A DNA stretch of 64,000 nucleotides, from assembly GCA_903869265.1 (NCBI GenBank), contig CAIPYE010000001.1:186001-250000 (forward strand), read 5' to 3'. The notes below the pieces were generated by a model. That model was not told the DNA's origin, made no database searches, and worked only from the letters and a program-made list of their open reading frames with translations. This document shows, piece by piece, positions 8,622-17,103 of this stretch; the first letter of the stretch is position 1; every line of letters starts with the position of its first letter. Source of the DNA: an uncultured delta proteobacterium (lineage in GTDB: Bacteria; Desulfobacterota; Desulfobulbia; Desulfobulbales; Desulfurivibrionaceae). A program made the translations under genes and the position numbers.

Positions 8622-9329
8622 TCAGACCCGGGGCTTTAGCCCGGCCTCAAGCCGCAATACCATTCTGGCAAGTTTCTGATTATGCGCGACCTGGTCGACC
8701 ATATTCGCCTTGAAATTCTCCCTGGCGAATTGGGCTGCGGTTCTGCCATCTCCCGCAACAAGCCGCGGGTCCGCTCCACGGTCAAGAAGCAGATTGACAA
8801 CCTCAATCCGCCCATTTTTTGCCGCCGCCATGAGCGGGGTCAGCCGGTTTTTTCCCACCCGGCAATTCGGATCCGCCTTGTAATCAAGAAGAAGGGCGGC
8901 GATCCGGGCATCTTCTTTGTGAGCCGCAAGCCAGAGCGGCGTCCTGCCGTCATTGTCGGCAACATTGGGATGCGCGCCAAAGTCCAACAATCTGGAAACA
9001 ATAGCCGGATTGCCCGGAGCAATGGCGCAGTGGAGCGCGGTGGTGCCGTCATCCGTGGCAGAGTTGACCGCTTCAGCACTGGCCTTGACCAAAACATGAT
9101 CAAGCCCCTCCTCAAAACCCTGGGCAACCGCCTGCATGAGAATGGTCTTGCCGGTTCCATCGACCACAAAAAAATCATCCTGGCCATGGAACCGCCCAAA
9201 AATCCCCATGGTGTCGTCATCGCCTTCTTCATCCGGTAAGTCCCTGGACCTGCTCACCCTTACCAGAAAAAAAATGACGATTGCCACAAGGACAAAGAGA
9301 GCGAAGATGGCTGTATATCCCTCGGGCAT
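8622..9329 (-). CDS. Membrane-anchored ankyrin repeat protein
   Basis: A 235-residue protein with one N-terminal membrane segment (residues about 6-24, AIFALFVLVAIVIFFLV) followed by an acidic linker and about four ankyrin repeats between residues 58 and 205: DGTGKTILMQAVAQG, DDGTTALHCAIAPGN, NDGRTPLWLAAHKED, NRLTPLMAAAKNGRI and DGRTAAQFAREN. The repeats probably face the cytoplasm and bind a protein partner. Expressed divergently from kup, with a 235-bp gap between them. No catalytic domain is visible. Confidence 0.85.
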   Translation of the reverse strand: MPEGYTAIFALFVLVAIVIFFLVRVSRSRDLPDEEGDDDTMGIFGRFHGQDDFFVVDGTGKTILMQAVAQGFEEGLDHVLVKASAEAVNSATDDGTTALHCAIAPGNPAIVSRLLDFGAHPNVADNDGRTPLWLAAHKEDARIAALLLDYKADPNCRVGKNRLTPLMAAAKNGRIEVVNLLLDRGADPRLVAGDGRTAAQFARENFKANMVDQVAHNQKLARMVLRLEAGLKPRV

Positions 9330-9517
9330 TGACTGCTACTCCTCTGTTCTGCTTCGGTTCTCCCAAATCAGAAAGCATACGACGGAGACCACACAAGTCG
9401 CTGCATTCTCAGAGGGACTGAAACACGATACCGTCAGCATAGCATTGAAAGCCGGGGAGGCAAAGGGCAAAGCCAGGAGGGCGCACTCAACTGAATTTTT
9501 GTTGCTCTTTTGCAGAC

Positions 9518-9537
9518 AATCGCCAATAGTGGCGATT
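9518..9537. repeat. Perfect inverted repeat upstream of kup
   Basis: AATCGCC (9518-9524), 6-nt spacer, GGCGATT (9531-9537), 27 bp before the kup start and just ahead of its ribosome site AAGGAAG. It could be a regulator site or a small hairpin in the leader. The remaining upstream gap (9330-9517) shows no gene. Confidence 0.4.
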
Positions 9538-9564
9538 TATTGATACACAAAGGAAGAGTGCGGC

Positions 9565-11451
9565 ATGAACATCCCCTCCAAAAAAATACACGGCAAGCAA
9601 CTGACAGCCCTATCGTTGGCGGCCTTGGGCGTTGTCTTTGGCGATATCGGCACCAGCCCCCTCTACACCATGCAGGAATGTTTTTACGGCGAATATGGCA
9701 TCACGGCCTCTGCCGACAATGTGCTCGGCGTATTGTCCCTCATCTTCTGGGCTCTGCTGCTCATTGTCAGCGTCAAATACCTCGGCTTCATCCTCCGGGC
9801 GGACAACGAAGGCGAAGGCGGAGTCCTGGCCCTGACCGCCCTGATCAAACCAAAAAACGTCAAACCGCGCACTCTCCAGTGGGCTCTGGTGGGAATCGGA
9901 CTCTTTGCCGCCTGCCTGCTTTATGGCGACGGCATGATCACCCCTGCCATCTCGGTATTAAGTGCCGTCGAAGGGGTGAAACACATTACCCCGTTGCTTG
10001 AGCCCTATATCCTCCCGGCCACCATTATCATCCTGGCCGGGCTGTTTCTTCTGCAAAAACGGGGCACCGCCAAGGTGGGCCGCCTGTTCGGGCCAGTCAT
10101 GCTCCTCTGGTTCTGCGTACTTGCCGTCCTCGGCATTGCCCAGATCGTGAACTGCCCGCGGGTTCTCGCTGCCGTTTTCCCCTGGTATGGCCTCAGTTTT
10201 CTTCTCGTAAACAAGGTGCACGGCTTCATCGTGCTGGGCGCTGTTTTCCTGGCGGTTACAGGGGCCGAGGCAATCTATGCCGACATGGGCCACTTCGGAA
10301 AACGGCCCATCCGACTGGTCTGGTTTCTGGTCGCTTTTCCGGCGCTGGTCCTGAACTATTTCGGCCAGGGCGCCCTCCTGCTTGCCAATCCGGAAAAAGG
10401 AACCAACCCCTTCTACGCCCTGGTTCCAGACTGGGCCATGATTCCCATGGTGCTCCTGGCCACTTGTGCCACCATCATCGCCTCCCAGGCCGTGATCACC
10501 GGCTCCTTCTCCCTCTCCCGCCAGGCGATTCAGCTGGGATATCTCCCGCGAATGCGGATCACCCACACTTCCTCCGCCCACATGGGCCAAATTTATGTGG
10601 GCCCGGTGAACTGGGCCCTGATGCTCTGCACCATCGGCCTTGTCCTGGGTTTCCAATCGTCAAGCAAACTGGCCGCCGCCTATGGCGTGGCTGTCAGCGC
10701 CACCATGCTGATCACCACCACCCTCTTTTTTGTGGTCGCCAGCAAACGCTGGGGCTGGAACCGGCTGACAGCCGGAGTGCTCACCGCCATTTTCTTTGCG
10801 GTTGACCTTCCCTTTTTCGGGGCGAACATGAGCAAAATCTTCCATGGCGCCTGGTTCGCCTTGGCCATTGGCGGGTTCTTTTTCCTCATTATGCTGACCT
10901 GGGAACAGGGCCGTGAAATCCTTGGCAACAAGATGCGAAGCCTGACCCCAAAACTGGACGAATTCAAGGAGATGCTGGCAAACAATCCCCCGCAGAGGAT
11001 CAACGGCCAGGCCGTGTTCCTGACCCGGGGCCATGATATTGTCCCCGCCGCACTGATGCACAACCTCAAGCACAACAAGATTCTGCACTCCGAGGTGGTT
11101 TTTCTCAATATCCGCACCGAGGAAATCCCCCGGGTTCCAAATTTCGAAAAAATCGAGGCCGAAAAACTGGGGGCGGGCCTGTACCGTATCATTGCCCACT
11201 ACGGCTTCATGGAAGAACCAAAGATCGACACCATTTTTGCCCTATCCCGCAGCAAAGGGCTCAACCTGGACATGAAAGAGGCCAGCTTTTTCCTGGGTCG
11301 GGAAAAACTCTCCATCGGTGAACACCCGGAGATGTGGCGCTGGCGCTCACAGCTTTTCCTTTTTCTGGCACGCAACGCCATGGATGCTGCGGCGTTTTTT
11401 GACATCCCCTCGGACCAGGTCATCGAGGTTGGCGTTCAGCTGGAGCTGTAA
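9565..11451 (+). CDS. kup: Kup-type low-affinity potassium uptake transporter
   Basis: A 628-residue K+ (probably K+/H+) symporter of the KUP/HAK family in the inner membrane. The N-terminus shows the family signature ALGVVFGDIGTSPLYT, then ADNEGEGGVLALTAL and GDGMITPAISVLSAVEG. About twelve membrane segments occupy residues 15-440; a cytosolic C-terminal domain follows (GQAVFLTRGHDIVPAALMHNLKHNK). Length equals E. coli Kup (622). The start has ribosome site AAGGAAG at suitable spacing. It stands alone with no trk or ktr genes nearby. Confidence 0.95.
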   Translation: MNIPSKKIHGKQLTALSLAALGVVFGDIGTSPLYTMQECFYGEYGITASADNVLGVLSLIFWALLLIVSVKYLGFILRADNEGEGGVLALTALIKPKNVKPRTLQWALVGIGLFAACLLYGDGMITPAISVLSAVEGVKHITPLLEPYILPATIIILAGLFLLQKRGTAKVGRLFGPVMLLWFCVLAVLGIAQIVNCPRVLAAVFPWYGLSFLLVNKVHGFIVLGAVFLAVTGAEAIYADMGHFGKRPIRLVWFLVAFPALVLNYFGQGALLLANPEKGTNPFYALVPDWAMIPMVLLATCATIIASQAVITGSFSLSRQAIQLGYLPRMRITHTSSAHMGQIYVGPVNWALMLCTIGLVLGFQSSSKLAAAYGVAVSATMLITTTLFFVVASKRWGWNRLTAGVLTAIFFAVDLPFFGANMSKIFHGAWFALAIGGFFFLIMLTWEQGREILGNKMRSLTPKLDEFKEMLANNPPQRINGQAVFLTRGHDIVPAALMHNLKHNKILHSEVVFLNIRTEEIPRVPNFEKIEAEKLGAGLYRIIAHYGFMEEPKIDTIFALSRSKGLNLDMKEASFFLGREKLSIGEHPEMWRWRSQLFLFLARNAMDAAAFFDIPSDQVIEVGVQLEL

Positions 11452-11487
11452 CTGCATTCCTCCGCCCCCTTCCCCTGAATCCATCGC

Positions 11488-11754
11488 TCATTCCCCGAGA
11501 TGATCAAGCTTCCGGTTTCGGAAGTACAGGAAGATATCTCCCGCCACCATAATCCCGTTCAGGATATACAGACCGATCACCAGATCAGGGCTAAAAAATA
11601 TCTTGTGCAGGATTCCAGAAACATACCCCAGAAAGACCACGCCCAAAAAAAAGAGGCTCTTGCCGGCATTGGTCCGTGATCTGTAGGACCGGTACAGGGA
11701 AAATGGCCAGGCCGCGCCAAAGCAGACCAACATGGCAATTTCAAAAATACTCAT
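11488..11754 (-). CDS. Small PQ-loop-like membrane protein
   Basis: An 88-residue protein with three predicted membrane segments. The start at 11754 (MSIFEIAMLVCFGAAWPF) follows GGGAGA and gives a natural hydrophobic N-terminus; a longer frame starting at 11862 adds a basic leader with no membrane logic. The segment AAWPFSLYRSYRSRTNAGKS followed by FLGYVSGILHK resembles the P(Q/F)-loop half-transporters related to SemiSWEET proteins, which work as dimers in sugar or metabolite movement. Assignment rests on this motif and topology only. Confidence 0.6.
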   Translation of the reverse strand: MSIFEIAMLVCFGAAWPFSLYRSYRSRTNAGKSLFFLGVVFLGYVSGILHKIFFSPDLVIGLYILNGIMVAGDIFLYFRNRKLDHLGE

Positions 11755-11931
11755 GTTTCTCCCAATCATTTTCTGGCGGGGGTGCCGGCCAACAATATTG
11801 CGCCGACCGAAAAAGAGCAGTACTATTTTGCAGTATGGCAGAACCAACGCGCCCCAGCGCAACTCGTTGACGAAGCACCCCTGGCCAACATTACCAAGGC
11901 CCTCACCTTCTCAATATAGAGCACTTTACCC

Positions 11932-12909
11932 ATGGCAAAAAAACCTATTCACCCCGCACGGCTCATCTTCTGCGTGGGCCTATTCCTGGTTCTTTTCCCG
12001 GCTCCTTCAGCCCTTGCCCTAAAAAACAACATGGTGTTCCGGGGCGGTCCGTTCGGGGGCACATTCCAACAGGTAGCCGAAGCCATCGAGGCATATCCAG
12101 AGGTCAACGCCCTCGAAAGCTTAAGCATCACGGCCCAGTCATCCGCAGGCTCCGTGGAAAACCTCCGCGAAGTCCATGCCGGCCAAGCCGATTTCGGCCT
12201 GGTTTACTCCGGCCATGCCTATCTTGGCCGAAACGGGCTGCTGCAAAACGACAGCTTCACCTATGACAAGGCCCTGGCCGTGGCCTCCCTCTATGGCGTC
12301 CCGGCCCAGCTCGTTGTCCGCAAAGGCGCAGGAATACACAGCGTTAAAGATCTCAAGGGAAAAAGGGTATGGGTCGGCAGCCCCGGCTCAGGATCCTTTG
12401 CCAACTGCGAGCTTTTCTTCAGACATCTGGGCGTCTGGGACGCCATCATCCCTGTTCACATCGGGTACAGTGAGGTACCCTTTGCTTTTGCCAACAAACA
12501 ACTCGACGCCTTCTGGCTGTTTACCGCCGCTCCAAGCAGCGCCATCACCCTGGCCGCAAAAATTAGCAAGATCGACCTCCTCAATCTCGACACCGAAGCC
12601 AGAGCCAGCGGCTTCTATAAAAAATATCCCTATTTCACCGCCCGCACCCTGCCTGCCGGAACCTACCGGGGGGTAACTCACAACACCCCGTCCTTCCAAG
12701 ACTCCACCCTTTTAGTGGCCAACGCAGAGGTGCCGGATGAGGTCGTCTACCGCCTGCTTTCCACCATCTACAGCAAAAAAAGCCTACGCTACTTGAAAAA
12801 AGAGAATCGTGTCTTAAAAGACATGACCCCACACTCCGGTCCCAGGGGTGTCATCGTCCCCATGCATCCCGGGGCTATCAGATTCTGGAAGGAAAAAGGT
12901 CTTCTCTGA
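11932..12909 (+). CDS. TAXI-family TRAP transporter substrate-binding protein
   Basis: A 325-residue periplasmic binding protein with an N-terminal signal peptide (residues about 1-29, LIFCVGLFLVLFPAPSALA). The TAXI-family fold is shown by FRGGPFGGTFQQVAEAI, SSAGSVENLREVHAGQADFGLVYSG and GKRVWVGSPGSGSFANCELF, and by the later YPYFTARTLPAGTYRG. Such proteins feed a fused DctQM/TRAP permease. None is encoded in this window, so this is an orphan binding protein, possibly a sensor input or served by a distant permease. A 12-bp perfect hairpin follows the stop. Confidence 0.88.
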   Translation: MAKKPIHPARLIFCVGLFLVLFPAPSALALKNNMVFRGGPFGGTFQQVAEAIEAYPEVNALESLSITAQSSAGSVENLREVHAGQADFGLVYSGHAYLGRNGLLQNDSFTYDKALAVASLYGVPAQLVVRKGAGIHSVKDLKGKRVWVGSPGSGSFANCELFFRHLGVWDAIIPVHIGYSEVPFAFANKQLDAFWLFTAAPSSAITLAAKISKIDLLNLDTEARASGFYKKYPYFTARTLPAGTYRGVTHNTPSFQDSTLLVANAEVPDEVVYRLLSTIYSKKSLRYLKKENRVLKDMTPHSGPRGVIVPMHPGAIRFWKEKGLL

Positions 12910-12910
12910 A

Positions 12911-12939
12911 ATTGTGCCCCGGAATCACCGGGGCACAAT
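12911..12939. terminator. Hairpin between convergent TAXI and malic enzyme genes
   Basis: Perfect 12-bp stem ATTGTGCCCCGG (12911-12922) and CCGGGGCACAAT (12928-12939), 5-nt loop. It starts 2 bp after the TAXI stop and overlaps the last codons of the malic enzyme gene on the other strand. No T-run on either side, so termination strength is uncertain. Confidence 0.55.
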
Positions 12940-14661
12940 CGGCAGATACTTAGGCTGCCAGCCCATCATCTCCACCAGGCGCAGCAAGCGATCCCGCTTG
13001 TAATCATGCTGATACGTGCTGTACACACAGGGCTTGGCCACACCCCGGCCAATGGCCCCCTCACCCACGGCTAGGGCCACGGCCAGACTCACCTCGCGCA
13101 GCTTAGTCACCGGAGGCAAAAGGATGCCCTTCTTGAGGTCTGCGGCTGGCACCTGCTCCGCCACCGCCTGGGCCGCAGCGGTGAAAAACTGGGGCAGCAC
13201 TTCCTGGACGCCCGAGGCCATGACTCCCAACCCCACCCCCGGAAAGATAAAAACATTGTTGCACTGCCCGACCCTGACCGGCAAACCCCCGATGACCACC
13301 GGTTCAAAAGGGCTACCCGTGGCGACCAAGGCGCTGCCGGAGGTCCATTTATAAATATCAGCAGGATGTGCCTCGGCCTGGGCCGTGGGATTGCTGAGCG
13401 GCAGAATGACGGGCTGTCGACTATTGCCCTGCATGGCCTGGACAATATACCTGCTGAAAGCGCCGGGCTGGCCGGAGGTGCCGATCAACACCGTAACCCG
13501 TGCCTTCTGGATCACGTTCAACAGATTGCCGTCCGTTTTCGCTCCATACCAGTCCAGGGCTGCCGGATCCTTGGCAAACTTCTTCTTGTAAGGTTCAAGA
13601 TCGCGCTCTGTGGTGACCAGCCCTTTGCTGTCCACAGTGAAAATCCTGGCTCTCGCTTCTTCCGGGCCAAGCCCACCCTCGACAAGCGCGGTCTCGATCT
13701 GCTCGGCAATGCCAACCCCGCCAGCGCCTGCGCCATAAACCAGATAGACTTGCTGGGCAAGCGGTTCCTTCTTGATCTTCATGGCGGAGATGAGCGCCGC
13801 CAGGGTCACTGCCCCGGTGCCCTGGATATCGTCATTGAACGAGACCAGATCATGCAGATAGGTATCGCGAATGGCAAAGGCCTTCTGTTTGGAAAAATCC
13901 TCCCACTGGCAGAGGGCATGGGGGAACACCGCCTTGAACGCCTTGGCAAAACGCCGGACAAAATCCAGATACTCCTCTCCGACCAGCCGGGGATGCCACC
14001 AGCCAAGGTAGTTCGGATCGTTCAAGAGCGCGGCGTTGTCCGTCCCCACGTCAAGGGAGATGGGCAGACAATGCCAGGGCGCGATTCCGGCTCCCTGGGT
14101 ATAGAGCATAAGTTTGCCAAGACAGATGGAAATCCCGCCCACACCCTGATCGCCGATGCCGAGAATACCCTGGTTGTCGGTGACCACCGCCACCCTGATC
14201 TGCCTGGTTTTGAACCGGCGCAGAATCTCCTCGGCCCGGTCGATGTTGCCGGGAAAAAAATGCAGGCCGTTTGCCCTGCGAAACATGGAAGAATACTGAC
14301 GGCAGGCCTCGCCCACCGTGGGCGTATAGATGATCCGCATGAAGCGCTCGATGTCGCTGGCAATCACGGCATGGGCCAGGGTCACATTCCGATCGTAGAG
14401 GGAACGGAGATAGACAAACTGCTCCAGGTCGCTGGTCTGCCGCGCAAGAGCCTCCAAGCAGTTGTCCACCTGCTGCTCCAGGGTGCGGACGCTGGGCGGC
14501 AGGGTGCCTTCCAACTGGAGCTGCTCCCGTTCCTCCCTGGTAAAAGCGGTTCCCTTGTTGGTGAACTGGTTGTCATAGACCCCGAGCCAGCGGCTGAAGA
14601 CCTCGATAACCTTGGTATTGCCATAGGGATCGTACTGAAAACGAAAACTGTTCTGGGGCAT
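12925..14661 (-). CDS. maeA: NAD-type malic enzyme (oxaloacetate-decarboxylating)
   Basis: A 578-residue enzyme converting malate to pyruvate, CO2 and NAD(P)H. Start at 14661 (MPQNSFRFQYDPYG) follows AAGGTAG by 7 bp; an upstream in-frame ATG at 14733 would add 24 basic residues. Family motifs: MRIIYTPTVGEACRQYS with the catalytic Tyr, EDFSKQKAF, FNDDIQGTGAVTLAAL (metal and NAD region) and GAGAGGVGIAEQI (Rossmann loop). The size and the malic N-terminal domain place it with the large eukaryote-like/SfcA class, not the MaeB type. Cofactor choice is not fixed by what I can see. Divergent from the next gene over a 280-bp gap holding no gene. Confidence 0.94.
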   Translation of the reverse strand: MPQNSFRFQYDPYGNTKVIEVFSRWLGVYDNQFTNKGTAFTREEREQLQLEGTLPPSVRTLEQQVDNCLEALARQTSDLEQFVYLRSLYDRNVTLAHAVIASDIERFMRIIYTPTVGEACRQYSSMFRRANGLHFFPGNIDRAEEILRRFKTRQIRVAVVTDNQGILGIGDQGVGGISICLGKLMLYTQGAGIAPWHCLPISLDVGTDNAALLNDPNYLGWWHPRLVGEEYLDFVRRFAKAFKAVFPHALCQWEDFSKQKAFAIRDTYLHDLVSFNDDIQGTGAVTLAALISAMKIKKEPLAQQVYLVYGAGAGGVGIAEQIETALVEGGLGPEEARARIFTVDSKGLVTTERDLEPYKKKFAKDPAALDWYGAKTDGNLLNVIQKARVTVLIGTSGQPGAFSRYIVQAMQGNSRQPVILPLSNPTAQAEAHPADIYKWTSGSALVATGSPFEPVVIGGLPVRVGQCNNVFIFPGVGLGVMASGVQEVLPQFFTAAAQAVAEQVPAADLKKGILLPPVTKLREVSLAVALAVGEGAIGRGVAKPCVYSTYQHDYKRDRLLRLVEMMGWQPKYLPIVPR

Positions 14662-14941
14662 GGTTACGCTACCTTGGCTGAGATTTGGCTGCGTTGCATT
14701 CAAGAAACGCAGCCGCCGTTTTCTGGCGGCCAAACCAACTCAATTTCTTACCACTTCCGCCTCCGTCCTGACCAGTATTTTTCTCCTGCCGGATTTTTTG
14801 AAACACGCTGGGCCAGAAAAATCACCCAAAATATCTTGAAGCGGTCCTGTCTTTGCGATAAAGGTCCATTGCGACGCCACCCGATCTTGGGTAAGCTCTA
14901 CCACGCTGTTTCTTTCTCTTTTTTTTTACCGGATTTTGCTG

Positions 14942-15985
14942 ATGACACACTGGAACAACCTGCTGGCCCGCAGCATAACCACCCCCGAACAGCTGGGCCG
15001 ACATTTCAACTCCGATTGTTCGGACTTAAACGGTGTGGCCGAGCAATTCCCCATGCGGATCAACCCCTATTACCTGGGGCTGATCAAGGCCCCCGGAGAT
15101 CCCCTCTGGCGTCAGGCCGTGCCCGACCCCCTGGAGCTTGAGGACGGAATCTGCCTTGCCGACCCCCTGGATGAGGAAAACCGCTCGCCGGTGGAAAACC
15201 TGGTCCACACCTACCCTGACCGCGCCCTCTTTCTGGTGGCCAGCCAATGCGCCATGTACTGCCGGTTTTGCACCAGAAAAAGAAAGGTGGGCACCGACCG
15301 GATGATCGTCAACCGGGAAACCATGCAAGCCGCCTTTGCCTATCTGCGCAAAAACAAACAAATCCGCGATGTCCTCATTTCCGGCGGCGATCCGCTGCTC
15401 TTGAGCGATGAAACCCTTACCTGGCTGTTGGACAACCTGCGGGCCATCCCCTCGATCCAGATCATCCGCATCGGCAGCCGAATCCCCTGCACCCTGCCCA
15501 TGCGGATCACCACCCGGCTGGCCGGTATCCTCAAGCGATATCACCCGCTGTACATCAACACCCATTTCAACCACCCCGACGAGATAACGCCCGAGGCCAC
15601 CAAGGCCTGCGCCCGTCTGGCCGGGGCAGGAATCCCCCTGGGCAACCAGACCGTTCTGCTCAAAGGCGTCAACGACAACGCCGCAACCATCTCCGAACTC
15701 ATGCATAAACTGCTCATGATCCGGGTAAAACCGTATTATCTTTTTCAGGCGGACATGACCCGGGGCACCAACCATTTCCGAACCAAGGTGGAGAAGGGCC
15801 TTGAGATCATGCAATCCCTGATCGGCTACACCTCCGGCCTGGCCGTGCCGACCTTCGCCATCGACGCGCCCGGCGGCGCGGGCAAGATCCCGCTGACCCC
15901 CAACTACCTCACCAGCCTGGGCACGACCGTCATCTTAAAAAATTATCTCGGCGCCCCGTGCAGCTACCACAACGATCTTGACTAA
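14942..15985 (+). CDS. KamA-family radical SAM enzyme, short form (EpmB-like lysine 2,3-aminomutase)
   Basis: A 347-residue radical SAM/PLP enzyme. The cluster motif CAMYCRFCTRKR sits at Cys103, Cys107 and Cys110; LISGGDPLLL is the SAM-binding GGD block and the late DAPGGAGKIPL holds the candidate PLP lysine. True clostridial KamA enzymes are about 415 residues with an extra C-terminal dimer domain; this protein lacks it and matches EpmB in length (342). EpmB makes beta-lysine for EF-P modification, but its partners epmA and efp are not in the window, so substrate stays open. ATG at 14942 chosen; TTG at 14936 is an alternative. No clear ribosome site. Confidence 0.85.
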   Translation: MTHWNNLLARSITTPEQLGRHFNSDCSDLNGVAEQFPMRINPYYLGLIKAPGDPLWRQAVPDPLELEDGICLADPLDEENRSPVENLVHTYPDRALFLVASQCAMYCRFCTRKRKVGTDRMIVNRETMQAAFAYLRKNKQIRDVLISGGDPLLLSDETLTWLLDNLRAIPSIQIIRIGSRIPCTLPMRITTRLAGILKRYHPLYINTHFNHPDEITPEATKACARLAGAGIPLGNQTVLLKGVNDNAATISELMHKLLMIRVKPYYLFQADMTRGTNHFRTKVEKGLEIMQSLIGYTSGLAVPTFAIDAPGGAGKIPLTPNYLTSLGTTVILKNYLGAPCSYHNDLD

Positions 15986-16020
15986 AAGAAAAAAGTTCAC
16001 CCTTATTTTATTCATGGCGA

Positions 16021-16049
16021 TTGCCTCTCCCTGCCAGGTTTGATACCAT
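16021..16049 (+). promoter_or_regulatory. Weak candidate promoter for the universal stress gene
   Basis: TTGCCT (16021-16026), 17 bp, TACCAT (16044-16049); each box matches consensus at 4 of 6 positions. It lies about 35 bp upstream of the ribosome site AAGGAG of the next gene. Confidence 0.25.
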
Positions 16050-16082
16050 TTAAATAAGAACCATGGCACAAGGAGTCCACGC

Positions 16083-17018
16083 ATGCTGAAAAAAATCCTC
16101 ATTGCCGTTGACGGCTCGCCATACAGCACCCATTCCCTCCGTTACCTCGGCCAGCTTTTTCACGATCTTCCCGATATCCATTTCCATCTTCTTTCCATTG
16201 TCCCGGCAAGCAGCACCGGTTCCGCGGCCAAAGACTGGCTGACTGAAGCGGAATTGCTCAACACCGTAAGTCCGGCCACCCGCAACCAACTGGCTGTCCA
16301 GAAAAAATACATACTCCAGGCCACAGACACCCTCAAACGGCTCGGCATTGCCGAAGAACAAGTCCACACCACCGTCAAGCTTTCCCAGCGGAGCGTGGCC
16401 CTCGACATCATCCATGAAGCCCGCCAGGGAAAATACGACGCTCTGCTCATCGGTCGCCGGGGCATCGGCAAGCTGGAAGAGATGATCATGGGCAGTGTTT
16501 CCGCAACCATTCTGGAAAAATGCCATGACGTTCCCCTGTGGATCATCGATGGCCAGGTCAACTCCTTCAAATTTTTGGTGCCGGTGGACGGCACCAGCCA
16601 TTCCTTGAAAGCCATTGACCATCTGGCCTTTATCCTTGCCGACAATCCCTGCGCCGAAGTGACCCTCTTCTACTCAAAAGCCCTGCTGGGCAGCCATCCT
16701 GTGATCGAGCCCCAGGATTTCTATGCCCTCTGGGGCGAAGAGTGGTGTGAAGCGCATCTGCGCAGACCGGACAGCCTTTTCCATGCGCCCAAGCAACTCC
16801 TGATTGATAGCGGCTTTCCGGCGGAACGTATATTCTGGCTGGAAACATTCATGGGCATCGACCCCAGCCGCCAGATTCTTCGCCAGGCCCTGATCGATGA
16901 TTTCGGCACCATCGTCATGGGTCGTCGGGGAGAGGAGGTCAGCAAGGGCATCTTCCGAGGCGTTTCGGACCGGGTCTTGCTCATGGCCGAAGGGGTGGCG
17001 ATCTGGATTATCGGCTAA
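16083..17018 (+). CDS. Tandem universal stress protein (UspA family)
   Basis: A 311-residue cytoplasmic protein with two Usp domains, about residues 1-155 and 156-311. The first has the ATP-binding GRRGIGKLEEMIMGSVS pattern (G-2x-G-9x-G-S). The second keeps a similar GRRGEEVSKGIFRGVSD. The N-terminus MLKKILIAVDGSPYSTHSLRYL is typical. It has a good ribosome site, AAGGAG, 8 bp upstream. Tandem Usp proteins bind nucleotides and respond to starvation or redox stress; specific function is unknown. The next gene, a diguanylate cyclase, starts 85 bp later on the same strand. Confidence 0.88.
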   Translation: MLKKILIAVDGSPYSTHSLRYLGQLFHDLPDIHFHLLSIVPASSTGSAAKDWLTEAELLNTVSPATRNQLAVQKKYILQATDTLKRLGIAEEQVHTTVKLSQRSVALDIIHEARQGKYDALLIGRRGIGKLEEMIMGSVSATILEKCHDVPLWIIDGQVNSFKFLVPVDGTSHSLKAIDHLAFILADNPCAEVTLFYSKALLGSHPVIEPQDFYALWGEEWCEAHLRRPDSLFHAPKQLLIDSGFPAERIFWLETFMGIDPSRQILRQALIDDFGTIVMGRRGEEVSKGIFRGVSDRVLLMAEGVAIWIIG

Positions 17019-17103
17019 ACAGCAAACGATACCAGTTGACAGGCAAGACATTTACAAATACAAAACAGAGAGTTGCACTAGAAAATCCAAGGCTGGGGGG
17101 ACC

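Noticed and set aside
9425-9500. c-di-GMP or c-di-AMP riboswitch upstream of kup
   Set aside because: A GGCAAAGGGCAAAGCC stretch recalls the GEMM core, but the conserved flanking helices and the remaining motif bases are missing.
13366-15141. 591-residue plus-strand open frame across malic enzyme and the radical SAM start
   Set aside because: It overlaps two confidently identified genes and its composition (many Arg, His, Gln) is that of a shadow frame.
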